Under the pieces are notes generated by a model. The model searched no databases, had not been told where the DNA came from, and saw only the letters and a list, made by a program, of their open reading frames with translations. From positions 1 to 18,020 of the forward strand of contig JACPHN010000207.1 in assembly GCA_016188575.1 (NCBI GenBank): 18,020 nt of DNA, given 5' to 3'. The translations under genes were made by a program, and so were the position numbers. Source of the stretch: Candidatus Schekmanbacteria bacterium (GTDB lineage Bacteria > CSSED10-310 > JACPHN01). This document shows positions 10,096 to 17,801 of this stretch, piece after piece; position 1 is the stretch's first letter, and every line of letters starts with the position of its first letter.

Positions 10096-10164
10096 ATGCG
10101 CGCTTGAGCTGGCGGGACCGCGGATGTGCCGTGGCCGCGCCGCGCGAAACAGGAGACGATCGCA

Positions 10165-11409
10165 GTGAGCACCGTTCCCGACGAGCAGGGTCACTTCGGA
10201 CCGTATGGCGGCCGATTCGTTCCGGAGACGCTGATGGCGCCCCTCGAGGAGCTTGCCGCGGAGTACGCGCGCGCGCGGACCGATCCCACTTTTGCGGCCG
10301 AGCTCGCCGCGATTCTTCGGGACTACACGGGCCGTCCAACGCCGCTGACGTTTGCACGCCGGCTCTCGGGCCGGCTGAGTGACGAGGCCGAGCAGCCGAT
10401 CCGCGTCTACCTCAAACGTGAGGACCTCTGCCACACCGGCGCCCACAAGATCAACAACACGCTGGGGCAGATGATCCTGGCCCGGCGCATGGGAAAACGA
10501 CGAATCATCGCCGAAACGGGCGCGGGGCAACACGGCGTGGCCACGGCCGCGAGCGCCGCGCTGTTCGGCTTCGCGTGCCGGATCTACATGGGCCGCGAGG
10601 ACATGCGGCGGCAGGCGCTCAACGTCTGCCGGATGGAGCTGATGGGCGCGACAGTCGTCCCCGTGGAATCGGGGAGCATGACGCTCAAGGACGCAACGAG
10701 CGAGGCCATCCGCGACTGGGTGACCAACGTTGCCGATACCCACTACGTGATCGGCTCAGTGGTCGGCCCGCACCCGTACCCGATGATGGTGCGCGATTTC
10801 CAGTCCGTGATCGGGAGGGAAACGCGGGAGCAAGTCGTCGCGGCCGAGGGCCGGCTGCCGGACGTGCTCGTGGCGTGCGTCGGCGGTGGCAGCAACGCTA
10901 TCGGGATCTTCCATCCATTCCTTGGGGATCGCGAGGTGGCGATGATCGGCGTGGAGGGCGGCGGCTACGGTCCGCCGGATCAGCCCCACGCCGCGACGCT
11001 GAGCTACGGCGAGCCCGGCGTGCTGCACGGTGCCATGTCGTATCTGCTGCAGGAGGAGGGCGGGCAGGTGGCGCTCGCCCACTCGATCTCGGCGGGGCTC
11101 GACTATCCCGGAGTGGGTCCGGAACACGCCTATTTGAAGGATTCCGGGCGCGCCCGCTACGTATGGGTATCCGACAGGCAGGCGGTGGCAGCAGTGGAAG
11201 CGCTCTGCCGGCTCGAGGGGATCTTGCCGGCGCTCGAAAGCGCGCACGCGATCGCCCACCTCTTTCGCCTTGCCGCGGACGTCCGCGAAAGAGGCGACGC
11301 TGCGCCTGCCGGCCGGCCGCTGCTGATTGTCGCATGTCTTTCTGGCCGCGGCGACAAGGATGTTGAGACGGTGCAGGAGGCGCTGCGCGCCCGGGAGGCT
11401 TCGGCATGA
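10165..11409 (+). CDS. trpB: Tryptophan synthase beta chain
   Basis: TrpB condenses indole with serine using PLP, in complex with TrpA. It opens with the classic [34 protein letters not shown] contains the PLP lysine (Lys95). [13 protein letters not shown], the VGGGSNAIG phosphate loop and the C-terminal SGRGDKD follow, as in canonical TrpB1 rather than TrpB2. The GTG at 10165 is preceded by AGGAG (10151-10155) with a 9-nt gap. An upstream ATG at 10126 would add residues absent from the family, so the GTG start is preferred (414 residues). Its TGA overlaps the trpA ATG (ATGA), giving coupled stoichiometric synthesis of the two subunits. Confidence 0.97.
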   Translation: MSTVPDEQGHFGPYGGRFVPETLMAPLEELAAEYARARTDPTFAAELAAILRDYTGRPTPLTFARRLSGRLSDEAEQPIRVYLKREDLCHTGAHKINNTLGQMILARRMGKRRIIAETGAGQHGVATAASAALFGFACRIYMGREDMRRQALNVCRMELMGATVVPVESGSMTLKDATSEAIRDWVTNVADTHYVIGSVVGPHPYPMMVRDFQSVIGRETREQVVAAEGRLPDVLVACVGGGSNAIGIFHPFLGDREVAMIGVEGGGYGPPDQPHAATLSYGEPGVLHGAMSYLLQEEGGQVALAHSISAGLDYPGVGPEHAYLKDSGRARYVWVSDRQAVAAVEALCRLEGILPALESAHAIAHLFRLAADVRERGDAAPAGRPLLIVACLSGRGDKDVETVQEALRAREASA

Positions 11410-12302
11410 CCGCCCACGAGACCCGCCTGGCCACGGTCTTCAGAGCGCTTCGGAGGCAGCACCGCGCGGCTTTGGTGCCCTACGTCACGGCGGGTTATCC
11501 GTCGCTGGAAGCGACGACGCACCTGCTGGAAACCGCTGCCGGCGCCGGCGCCGACGTGATCGAGGTGGGCTACCCGTTCAGCGATCCGATGGCGGATGGC
11601 CCGGTGCTGCAGCGGGCACACCATGCGGCGTTGACCCGTGCCCGGGAGACCGGCCATCCGATCGACATGCCCGGAGTCCTCGCAGCGATTCACGCTTACG
11701 TCGCGGCCGGAGGTGACGAGAGCAGCTCCACCGGCGCACCGCACCCGCGTCCGCCGGTGGTGTTGATGACCTACTACAATCCGGTCTTCCGCCATGGAAT
11801 CGACCGTTTCGTCGCGGATGCCGTTGCCGCGGGGCTCAGCGGCGCGATCATCCCGGACCTGCCCCCCGAAGAAGCGCGTGCGCTCGTGGACGCCACGCGC
11901 GGTACCGACTTCAGTCCCGTATTCTTGTTAGCGCCGACGTCGACAGTGCAGCGAATCCGTGAGGTCGCAGAGCTTACCCGGGGCTTCATTTATCTGGTCT
12001 CCGTTGCCGGGGTTACGGGTATCCGCGAAGCGGTCGGAGACCAGGCAGAGGTGCTCGTGCGCAGAGTCCGGAGAGAAACGGAGCTGCCCGTGGCTGTCGG
12101 TTTCGGCATCAGCACGCCGGAGCAGGTGGCGCGCATTGCGCGAATCGCCGATGGCGCGGTCGTAGGAAGCGCGCTGATGAGCATTCTGCTGAGCGGCGAG
12201 GGGTCGGTGGAGTCGGTCGCGGCGTTCGCGGCACTCATTGCCGCAATGCGAGCCGCGCTGGGACCTACGGCGAGCGGCGCGGCAAGTGCCGGCGAATCCT
12301 GA
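11406..12302 (+). CDS. trpA: Tryptophan synthase alpha chain
   Basis: TrpA cleaves indole-glycerol phosphate to indole, which is channelled to TrpB. The catalytic acids are in [18 protein letters not shown] (Glu53, Asp64). [54 protein letters not shown] and [11 protein letters not shown] complete the barrel. At 298 residues it is ~30 longer than E. coli TrpA, partly from a Gly/Ser/Pro-rich insertion ([16 protein letters not shown]) before the third strand and an Ala/Gly-rich tail. The ATG start lies within the trpB stop (ATGA). Confidence 0.97.
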   Translation: MTAHETRLATVFRALRRQHRAALVPYVTAGYPSLEATTHLLETAAGAGADVIEVGYPFSDPMADGPVLQRAHHAALTRARETGHPIDMPGVLAAIHAYVAAGGDESSSTGAPHPRPPVVLMTYYNPVFRHGIDRFVADAVAAGLSGAIIPDLPPEEARALVDATRGTDFSPVFLLAPTSTVQRIREVAELTRGFIYLVSVAGVTGIREAVGDQAEVLVRRVRRETELPVAVGFGISTPEQVARIARIADGAVVGSALMSILLSGEGSVESVAAFAALIAAMRAALGPTASGAASAGES

Positions 12303-12313
12303 GCCCGTAGCTC

Positions 12314-12766
12314 GTGGCAGCGCTACCACCGATCGAGATTATGGTGCAGCGCCTCGGCGATGACGTAGTGTTGCCGAGCTACGAGACTGCGGGCAGCTCC
12401 GGCATGGACTTGAGGTGCCGCGACGCGGTGCGCCTGGCGCCCGGTGTGCCGACCCTGGTGCCGACGGGCCTGCGCCTGGCGATTCCCGAGGGCTACGAGG
12501 CGCAGGTGCGGCCGCGGAGCGGCCTCGCTCTGCGCCTCGGCGTGGGTGTGGTCAACTCACCCGGTACCGTCGATTCCGACTACCGCGGCGAGCTCGCCGT
12601 CATCTTGATCAATCACACACGTGACGGAATCGTCGAGCTTTCGGCGGGCTCGCGGATCGCGCAGCTCGTGGTGACACCCGTAGCACGAGCGGTGTGGCGC
12701 GAAACCGCGGACCTGCCGGAGACCCACCGAGGCGAGGGTGGGTTTGGGAGCACCGGAAGCCGCTGA
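12314..12766 (+). CDS. dut: Deoxyuridine 5'-triphosphate nucleotidohydrolase (dUTPase)
   Basis: The trimeric dUTPase hydrolyses dUTP to dUMP and pyrophosphate, keeping uracil out of DNA. All five conserved motifs are visible: AGSSGMDL, RPRSGLA, NSPGTVDSDYRGEL with catalytic Asp87, GSRIAQLVV, and RGEGGFGSTGS at the flexible C-terminus. The length of 150 is normal. GTG at 12314, 11 nt after trpA, is taken as the start because the following IEIMVQRL matches the family's first strand. It has no clear Shine-Dalgarno, and an ATG at 12341 is an alternative. It is last in the operon and has no known pathway link to tryptophan. Confidence 0.95.
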   Translation: MAALPPIEIMVQRLGDDVVLPSYETAGSSGMDLRCRDAVRLAPGVPTLVPTGLRLAIPEGYEAQVRPRSGLALRLGVGVVNSPGTVDSDYRGELAVILINHTRDGIVELSAGSRIAQLVVTPVARAVWRETADLPETHRGEGGFGSTGSR

Positions 12767-12808
12767 TCGCGACCGCTGACGGCCCGGCCGGGCGCGGCTC
12801 ACGCGCGC

Positions 12809-13429
12809 TCACCCCACGGCCGCGCGAACCAGCGCGGAGAGCTCGACCAGCCCCCGCTCGTTATAAAAGTGGTCGACGGAGGCAATCACGTGAAGGCGAA
12901 TGTGTGGCCAGCGGCGCAAGTGCTCCTGCAGCCCCGCCGCGGGCGAATACGAATCGGCGCCGCCGCAGATCACGGTGATCGGGCTGCGAACGGCCGAGAG
13001 GTCGAGCGAATGCAGCAGCGCAAGCGGCGGCGACACGGCGATGACACGGCGAAATTGCTGGTATCGCATCGCTGCCGTCAGCGCGATGATGGCGCCAAAG
13101 GAATACCCGGCGGCAACGGTCTCGCCGTCGATCGATTCCCGCAGATGGTCGAGTGCAGCGTGGAAATCCTCGAGCGCCGCGGCGCGATCGCCGGTGACGC
13201 TCCCCTGACTCGCACCGACGCCGCGCCAGTTGAACCGCAGCCCCGCGATCCCCTCTTGATAGCACGCGTATGCGATTTCGCTGCAGACCGGGTGATCGAG
13301 CGTGCCGCCCATGAGGGGATGCGCCGGGGCAATGATCACACCGCCGTTTCCCGGCCCCGTCCAGACGCCCTCGAGCACGCGGTCCGTGCTGCTTGTCCAA
13401 ATCGCTACAGCGCGCTCACGCCAGCTCAT
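12809..13429 (-). CDS. Alpha/beta hydrolase (COG2945-like)
   Basis: This is a small cytoplasmic alpha/beta hydrolase of unknown substrate. The oxyanion region APAHPLMGGTLDHPV, the core GLRFNWRGVGASQG, and the nucleophile elbow AAGYSFGAI (Ser110) match the COG2945 type. Asp159 in CGGADSYSP and His187 in SVDHFYNERG complete a Ser-Asp-His triad. I chose the ATG at 13429 (206 residues). A GTG at 13531 would give 34 extra N-terminal residues and a 4-nt overlap with the upstream gene, but it would translate straight through the hairpin at 13455-13481 and its sequence looks non-coding. It converges with dut, leaving a 42-nt gap. Confidence 0.85.
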   Translation of the reverse strand: MSWRERAVAIWTSSTDRVLEGVWTGPGNGGVIIAPAHPLMGGTLDHPVCSEIAYACYQEGIAGLRFNWRGVGASQGSVTGDRAAALEDFHAALDHLRESIDGETVAAGYSFGAIIALTAAMRYQQFRRVIAVSPPLALLHSLDLSAVRSPITVICGGADSYSPAAGLQEHLRRWPHIRLHVIASVDHFYNERGLVELSALVRAAVG

Positions 13430-13454
13430 GCGGCGCCATCGTAGGTCCAGACAG

Positions 13455-13481
13455 GACCGCCGCGCAATGGGCGCGGCGGTC
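13455..13481 (-). terminator. Strong hairpin between metallopeptidase and hydrolase genes
   Basis: A perfect 11-bp inverted repeat (GACCGCCGCGC / GCGCGGCGGTC) encloses a 5-nt loop, 47 nt downstream of the metallopeptidase stop. There is no T-run on either side, so it may be a weak terminator, a processing site or a 3' stabiliser. It lies 26 nt before the hydrolase ATG. Confidence 0.45.
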
Positions 13482-13527
13482 TTGACTTGCCGCGGTCCGG
13501 GCCGCAACTGGGGGCCAATCTGGCAGG

Positions 13528-15153
13528 TCACTCGCTACATGGATCGAGCACGGCGATGCCCGCTGCGCTCACGTCGACCGAGCGACCGCACACGACTCCC
13601 GTTTCGCGGTCCGCGGACTCGACCGCAACGTCCACGGTGTCACACGTGGGCTCGCTGCCGCGGCAGATCGTGTGCTCCCCCTCCGGCACGTAACGCACCA
13701 GCGGGCTGTCGCCCACGCTCACGCCATCGATCTGCACGGCTTCGACGACTTGCGATTCGCGGTTGACGGAAAGCTCGACCGTGGGGTGGTTGGCTGCCCA
13801 CACCTGGCCCCAGATTTCCTGTCCCGTCCAGTAGCCAACGACCGGTGCCAGGCCGTTCACCCAGTTGTGAAAGCTGTTGTGGTTCATGATGCAACTCGCC
13901 CCGACCTCGCAGTTGGGGCTCATCGCGATGCTCATCGCGGCGGACTCGAGGGCGTCGACCCACGCGGTGTGGTCGATGCTGTGCGCGGTCAAGGCCGCGA
14001 CGATCTGGTCGGCGACGGCCGCGATCGTTTCCTCGGTCGTCTCGCAAGCACTGGCGTATTCATCCAGGGCCCAGTAGAGATGGCCGGTTTCGTGAGCGGT
14101 GACCTTTTCGGAGTTGATGCCGCGGTTGGATGAGCCGGAGAGCACCGCGTAGGCCACCCACGAGAGCGTGTTCACGTGCGGCCACGTCGGTGAGCTCCAG
14201 GTGGGAGCGTGGTTCTCGGTGCGCACGTAGAAGGCGGAGAACGACTGCGCGAGGCGCTCGGAGGGGTCGACGGAAGCGTTCACGGCCTGGCGATACGCGT
14301 CATTGTAAAGCTTGACGTCATACGTATAGCTGCGATTGGGGTGGTAGAAACCGGCGTTTTCGGTGACCGAGCGAATCCAGATTCCTTCCTCGTATGCGTC
14401 GCCCGCTTCATCCCAGATGTAGGTGTCGATGTTGGTAATTTCTGGATCGGTAAAGGGGCTGCGCACGTCGAGCCGAAAGCTGAGCGCCAGCGCCGGGTCG
14501 GCGACGGACGTCCAGGCGAGCAGCGCCTGGGCGGCGTAGGACGTATATAGCTCGATCTCCTCTTCGGACCACACCTCGCCTTCCTCCGCGGGCGACTGAA
14601 TGAAGGTCAGCAGGTAGCCGTTGGCGCCTGACATGGTGCTGCGGAAGTTCTGGCGGGAGAGGGCCGCCAGGTCCAGGACGTTTGCGAGCTTTTGGAACGT
14701 TGACAGGCGACCGTCGGCTACGATCGAGTCGGCGACCAGAGCGGCTCCGCGAATCCCGGCGTAGTGGTCGCGGGAGCCGTCGAATACCGAAGGCTCGCGG
14801 TCAGGGGAATCCCGGCCGGCGAGCAGCAGGGAGGCGACGCGGCCGGCGAAATCGGCCGGGCGGCTGGTCGCGGTGATGCGGGGAAGGCGCAGGGCAGCTC
14901 GACCGCGGGCCGGCGGGGAGGTCACCCGACCCACGCGCACGTCGTCGCCGAGAGCGAGGAGGGTGGTGAACCCGATGCGGGCGAGCTCCCGGGACACGGC
15001 GCGGCACTGCGCGGCAGTCTCGCAAGAGGTGCGAATGGCGATGAGCTCGGTAGTCGGGGTATGAGCAGCGGCGAGGGTGCTTCCGACCAGGCCAAGCACG
15101 GTGGCGATGGCTGCGGAGAGGAGGCGGCGGGCGGCGGAGGACGAAGGTGGCAT
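13528..15153 (-). CDS. Secreted HExxH zinc metallopeptidase with C-terminal PEGA-like domain
   Basis: A signal peptide (RRLLSAAIATVLGLVGSTLAAA) ends near residue 30, so the protein is exported. An N-terminal region of ~200 residues has no recognised family. KVTAHETGHLYWALDEY gives His354, Glu355, His358 of HExxH followed by LDEY, a pattern seen in metzincin-like and M64-type peptidases. The downstream SCIMNHNSFHNW (Cys421, Met423) resembles the cysteine/Met-turn region of those enzymes. The last ~85 residues (VQIDGVSVGDSPLVRYVPEGEHTI) read as a PEGA-like beta domain, and several paired cysteines suggest disulfides. The third zinc ligand is uncertain: it could be Asp364, Glu365 or a later His. 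The ATG has AAGGA ~8 nt upstream. The substrate is unknown. Confidence 0.8.
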   Translation of the reverse strand: MPPSSSAARRLLSAAIATVLGLVGSTLAAAHTPTTELIAIRTSCETAAQCRAVSRELARIGFTTLLALGDDVRVGRVTSPPARGRAALRLPRITATSRPADFAGRVASLLLAGRDSPDREPSVFDGSRDHYAGIRGAALVADSIVADGRLSTFQKLANVLDLAALSRQNFRSTMSGANGYLLTFIQSPAEEGEVWSEEEIELYTSYAAQALLAWTSVADPALALSFRLDVRSPFTDPEITNIDTYIWDEAGDAYEEGIWIRSVTENAGFYHPNRSYTYDVKLYNDAYRQAVNASVDPSERLAQSFSAFYVRTENHAPTWSSPTWPHVNTLSWVAYAVLSGSSNRGINSEKVTAHETGHLYWALDEYASACETTEETIAAVADQIVAALTAHSIDHTAWVDALESAAMSIAMSPNCEVGASCIMNHNSFHNWVNGLAPVVGYWTGQEIWGQVWAANHPTVELSVNRESQVVEAVQIDGVSVGDSPLVRYVPEGEHTICRGSEPTCDTVDVAVESADRETGVVCGRSVDVSAAGIAVLDPCSE

Positions 15154-15379
15154 TGCGGTAATCCTTTGGGTGGGGGCGGATGCGAATGCCGCGTATAATG
15201 CAAAAACCAGACCACCTCAGAGGAAGCGGGGCTGCGGGTGCAATGCGGACGCGATCGAGCCGGCTGCAAAGGTTTGCCATACTCTTGCGCAAATGTGACG
15301 GCACCCGGCGCCGCGCGGAGCGGCTGCACGGCATGCCAAGAGCGCGGCGGCGGCGCGGGCGCGGGATCCCTCGGCGAGC
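15154..15379. other. Intergenic region upstream of the metallopeptidase gene
   Basis: No convincing gene. A perfect TATAAT sits on the plus strand at 15194-15199 but has no -35 partner and no plus-strand gene to serve. On the minus strand, CTGAGG-N17-TATACG in the same AT-rich patch could be a weak metallopeptidase promoter. The rest is GC-rich and featureless. Confidence 0.3.
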
Positions 15380-15414
15380 GCCGCAAAGCCCCCGGCCCTA
15401 CGGCCCTTTGCGGC
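15380..15414 (-). terminator. Nested inverted repeat spanning the stop of the TP-linker protein gene
   Basis: A 9-bp perfect stem (GCCGCAAAG / CTTTGCGGC) encloses 17 nt that themselves contain GGCC-CTAC-GGCC. The stop codon (15398-15400) lies in the inner loop. There is no T-run, so the terminator role is tentative; it could act on translation termination or RNA stability. Confidence 0.35.
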
Positions 15415-16549
15415 CGTTCTCGTCGTCGGCACCGGCTGCTTTCGGCAACAAGCTGTACCAGCAGCCCGCGAAATAGACTGGCCACTGCATACAGACCAGG
15501 TTCGAGCGCTCAAGGACATTGCGGTTGCTATCGCGAGCCAGACCGCTCACCATGAAGCAGAGAAATTCGTCCTTCTTGGGACCCCAGTCGCTGAGCTCCC
15601 CGACTTTGATCGCATCGCCACACACCATGCGGGAGTTTTTCTGCGTCTGACCCGGCCGCAGCCATTCCCAGGTGCCGCCGTACCACTGTTCTCCGAGCTT
15701 CACCAGGACCCACGGGTTGGCATTGACCGGCTCGCCGCCGATCTTGACCTGCGGCCAGACGTTGGCCTTATCATAGTCCAGCGTGATCTGGGTCGTGCTG
15801 ATGGAGAGCTGTCCAAGATGCGCCGTTTCCGCCCAATCCGAGACGTCGGCGTGCAGCCAGATCACCTGGTGCAGGTCGGGAGGAGCCGGGGTTGCTGTCG
15901 GAGTCGGGGTCGGGGTGCGCGTGACGGTCGGCGTCCGGGTGGGAGACGGGGTGCGGGTCGGCGTCGGCGTGGGGTACAAGTCGGTGAAGATCTGCTCGTT
16001 CGACAGCGTGTAGCTTCCCGATGTGGACACGACGAACACGGTGTAGTAGTAGAGGCCCGGCGGCACATCGGCGTCGAGATGCTGAGCCGTTCCGGGCGAG
16101 CCAATCTGTGCCACCCACTCGCCGCTGCCGGGATCGGGGGGAAGCGCTGCGCGCGGGGGTGGAATGGCGCGCGCCGCGGGATGAACGCAGAGGAGCACGG
16201 CGGCAAGCCCGGCGGCGCCGTGGCGGAAAGCGCGGCCCGCGGGTCGGCGGCGGTGTCGGAGCGGTACTGGCAGGGCGACGAAAACAGCGAGCACCGCCGC
16301 GATGCCGGCCCAGTCGGTAGCGGTCACGATTGACCCGCGGCCGCGCCACACCGCAAAGAACGCGAAGTCCTCGGCGCTGCTCGGCGTCCAGGTGAGGCGC
16401 ACGTCGCTACCGCCCACCAGCTCGGGGGGGTACAGAAATGTCGCACTGCCTACAGTCCGTTCAGAATCGCCGGCCCAGGCATTCCAGGGAGTCACGGAGC
16501 CTGTCGCCAGCGCGGCCGCGCATATCACGATTGTCAGGCCATTCTTCAT
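15398..16549 (-). CDS. Secreted protein with interrupted FN3-like domain, Thr-Pro linker and Trp-rich C-terminal domain
   Basis: A signal peptide with likely cleavage at AWA-GDS (near residue 26) indicates export. Residues ~35-70 (DVRLTWTPSSAEDFAFFAVWRG) and ~140-190 (WVAQIGSPGTAQHL...GLYYYTVFVVSTSGSYT) look like two halves of one fibronectin-III-like domain. Between them is a ~65-residue segment with two hydrophobic stretches and an Arg-rich loop (LRHRRRPAGRAFRHG). A TP/TR-rich linker follows Tyr192, as in many exported multidomain proteins. The ~160-residue C-terminal domain is rich in Trp and Cys (VIWLHADVSDWAE, WYGGTWEWLRPGQT, DEFLCFMVSG, CMQWP). I cannot name it; binding to a surface or polymer is a guess. 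The ATG at 16549 has GGAG ~12 nt upstream, a weak site. Confidence 0.7.
   Translation of the reverse strand: MKNGLTIVICAAALATGSVTPWNAWAGDSERTVGSATFLYPPELVGGSDVRLTWTPSSAEDFAFFAVWRGRGSIVTATDWAGIAAVLAVFVALPVPLRHRRRPAGRAFRHGAAGLAAVLLCVHPAARAIPPPRAALPPDPGSGEWVAQIGSPGTAQHLDADVPPGLYYYTVFVVSTSGSYTLSNEQIFTDLYPTPTPTRTPSPTRTPTVTRTPTPTPTATPAPPDLHQVIWLHADVSDWAETAHLGQLSISTTQITLDYDKANVWPQVKIGGEPVNANPWVLVKLGEQWYGGTWEWLRPGQTQKNSRMVCGDAIKVGELSDWGPKKDEFLCFMVSGLARDSNRNVLERSNLVCMQWPVYFAGCWYSLLPKAAGADDENGRKGP
15897..15975 (-). repeat. Degenerate GGNGTCGG-type short repeats encoding the Thr-Pro linker
   Basis: Short GTCGG/GTGCG-like units, read on the minus strand as alternating ACN CCN codons, encode PTPTPTRTPSPTRTP and its continuation. 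The repeats are imperfect. Such tracts expand and contract readily, so linker length may vary among strains. Confidence 0.6.
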
Positions 16550-16608
16550 GTCGCCGCATCACTCCAATCCACAGCGTGCCATCGCCAGCGGTGGTGTGCA
16601 ATACCGAA

Positions 16609-17499
16609 TCAGTGGTCTTGTGAGGCGCCGCGAAGACGCGCCAGCTCGGCCCTGAGCCGTTCGACCTCCGCCTCAGCGAGCGCGGCCCGTGCGGCCTCGC
16701 GGCCGGCGTGCTCCGCCTCGCGATGGGCGTGCTCCGCCTCGCGTTTGGCGTGCTCCGCCTCGCGACTGGCGCGCTCTGCCTCACGGCTGGCGCGCTCTGC
16801 CTCACGGCTGGCGCGCTCTGCCTCACGGCTGGCGCGCTCTGCCTCACGGCTGGCGCGCTCCGACTCGCAATGGGCGATCGCGGCCTGATCCACCGCCAGC
16901 TCGACCGCTTCTCCGAGACCCGGAACGATCTTTCCGGTCTCCGGCTCAAGCACGCGCAGCATCTCTTCGACCGGGCGAAAGACCACGCCGAGCTCCGCAC
17001 TCCAAAAACCGCCATCGGCCTGCAACGCAGCCCTCTGGTAGTAGCCGTCGCGAAGGACGAACACCTGAAACCGCGGGGAGAGGTACTCGCCCAAGGGATC
17101 AAAGAGCAGGTATTCCGCGACGCCCCACATCTCGTAGAGCCCGCGCTTGGTGCCCATGTCCTCGAGGCGACTGCTGCTCGAGGTGATCTCGATGATCGTG
17201 CACGGCGCGGCGGCCTCTTCCCAGAGCTTGTAGGTGCGGCGCTGGCGCTTTGAAACCCCTTTGACGGCGAACACGTCAGGTGCCCTCACGGCCTGGGGAT
17301 TCCCTTGCTCGTAGTAGAGCAGCATGTTGGCCGCGACGTAGGTGTCCGCCGTCCGCCGAAAGACCCAGCGCAGCGCCTCCCGCAAGTAGAGAATGGCGCT
17401 GATGTGGAAATCCGTCTCACCCAAGGGCTGACCGTCCGAGTCTGGATACCTGACCTCCGCCGCCGTGGGCGTCGCCAGGCTGATGCCACCGATGCTCAT
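16609..17499 (-). CDS. Uma2 family (DUF820) PD-(D/E)XK nuclease with Ala-core coiled-coil tail
   Basis: Uma2 proteins are restriction-endonuclease-fold enzymes of poorly known role, often present in many copies. The core is clear: AANMLLYYEQ, RAPDVFAVKGV (Asp75), CTIIEITSSSSRLED (Glu104, followed by the serine run typical of the family), GTKRGLYEMWGVAEYLLFDPLGEY (Lys118) and YYQRAALQADGGFWSAELG. Residues ~211-273 are nine copies of a 7-residue unit (ERASREA and variants) with Ala at spacings of 3 and 4, a heptad pattern predicting an Ala-core coiled coil. A charged EVERLRAELARLRG end follows. The start ATG 17499 has GGAG eight bases upstream and its own promoter. The repeat-encoded tail is longer than in usual Uma2 proteins. 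Confidence 0.9.
   Translation of the reverse strand: MSIGGISLATPTAAEVRYPDSDGQPLGETDFHISAILYLREALRWVFRRTADTYVAANMLLYYEQGNPQAVRAPDVFAVKGVSKRQRRTYKLWEEAAAPCTIIEITSSSSRLEDMGTKRGLYEMWGVAEYLLFDPLGEYLSPRFQVFVLRDGYYQRAALQADGGFWSAELGVVFRPVEEMLRVLEPETGKIVPGLGEAVELAVDQAAIAHCESERASREAERASREAERASREAERASREAERASREAEHAKREAEHAHREAEHAGREAARAALAEAEVERLRAELARLRGASQDH
16682..16870 (-). repeat. Nine-unit 21-bp tandem repeat inside the Uma2 gene
   Basis: Nine consecutive 21-bp units fill this stretch exactly. Four (16766-16849) are identical copies of CTGGCGCGCTCTGCCTCACGG, flanked by diverged units on both sides. As 21 is a multiple of 3, loss or gain of units preserves the frame and changes coiled-coil length by one heptad. 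The identical central copies indicate recent expansion. Confidence 0.92.
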
Positions 17500-17523
17500 T
17501 TCTGGGTCTCCAGCCTGGTAATC

Positions 17524-17552
17524 AGAGTATCACGGCGAAGCGAAGTACTCAA
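17524..17552 (-). promoter_or_regulatory. Likely promoter of the Uma2 gene
   Basis: On the minus strand TTGAGT (17547-17552), a 17-bp spacer and TACTCT (17524-17529) lie ~25 bp before the ATG; GATACT with a 15-bp spacer is an alternative -10. The leader contains the GGAG ribosome site (17509-17512). Confidence 0.4.
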
Positions 17553-17744
17553 TGTTCCTAAATTCCACCGGCCGGCGGAAGCTTCCCTCTCGGCTGCGTC
17601 TGGCCGGTGCCAAGCGCATCCCAGGGACACGCCTGGGAGGGGTAGGCAGACGTGCTGGTGGAGGGTCTCGGACGATGGGTGATGCACATGGTCGCACCGA
17701 CGTTTTTTCGGACGGAGGATCCCTGATCAGCCTCGCGGCACGGC

Positions 17745-17773
17745 TTGCGCCGCGCGGGCGGCCGCGGCATACT
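17745..17773 (+). promoter_or_regulatory. Likely promoter of the (CT)n-containing secreted protein gene
   Basis: TTGCGC (17745-17750), a 17-bp GC-rich spacer and CATACT (17768-17773) lie ~30 bp upstream of the ATG at 17802, with GGAGG (17791-17795) between them. The rest of 17553-17744 shows no gene or obvious signal. Confidence 0.4.
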
Positions 17774-17801
17774 GGGTGGTGAGGCGAACCGGAGGATGCC
17801 G

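Noticed and set aside
12767-12808. Palindrome GCCCGGCCGGGC and a 5-bp stem between dut and the hydrolase as a terminator
   Set aside because: The stems are very short, there is no T-run, and such palindromes are frequent by chance in sequence this GC-rich.
13430-13531. GTG start at 13531 for the hydrolase, overlapping the metallopeptidase stop
   Set aside because: It would place a perfect 11-bp hairpin inside the coding region and add 34 residues unlike the family; the ATG at 13429 fits the family start.
16170-16350. Near-inverted repeats (GCGCGCCGCGGG and CCCGCGGCCGCGCC) around the FN3 insertion, as possible ends of a mobile element
   Set aside because: They are imperfect, composed of common GC-rich words, without target duplication or transposase; not enough for a mobile element call.
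16766-16849. CRISPR array
   Set aside because: The repeats are directly adjacent 21-bp units without spacers and lie in frame within a coding region.
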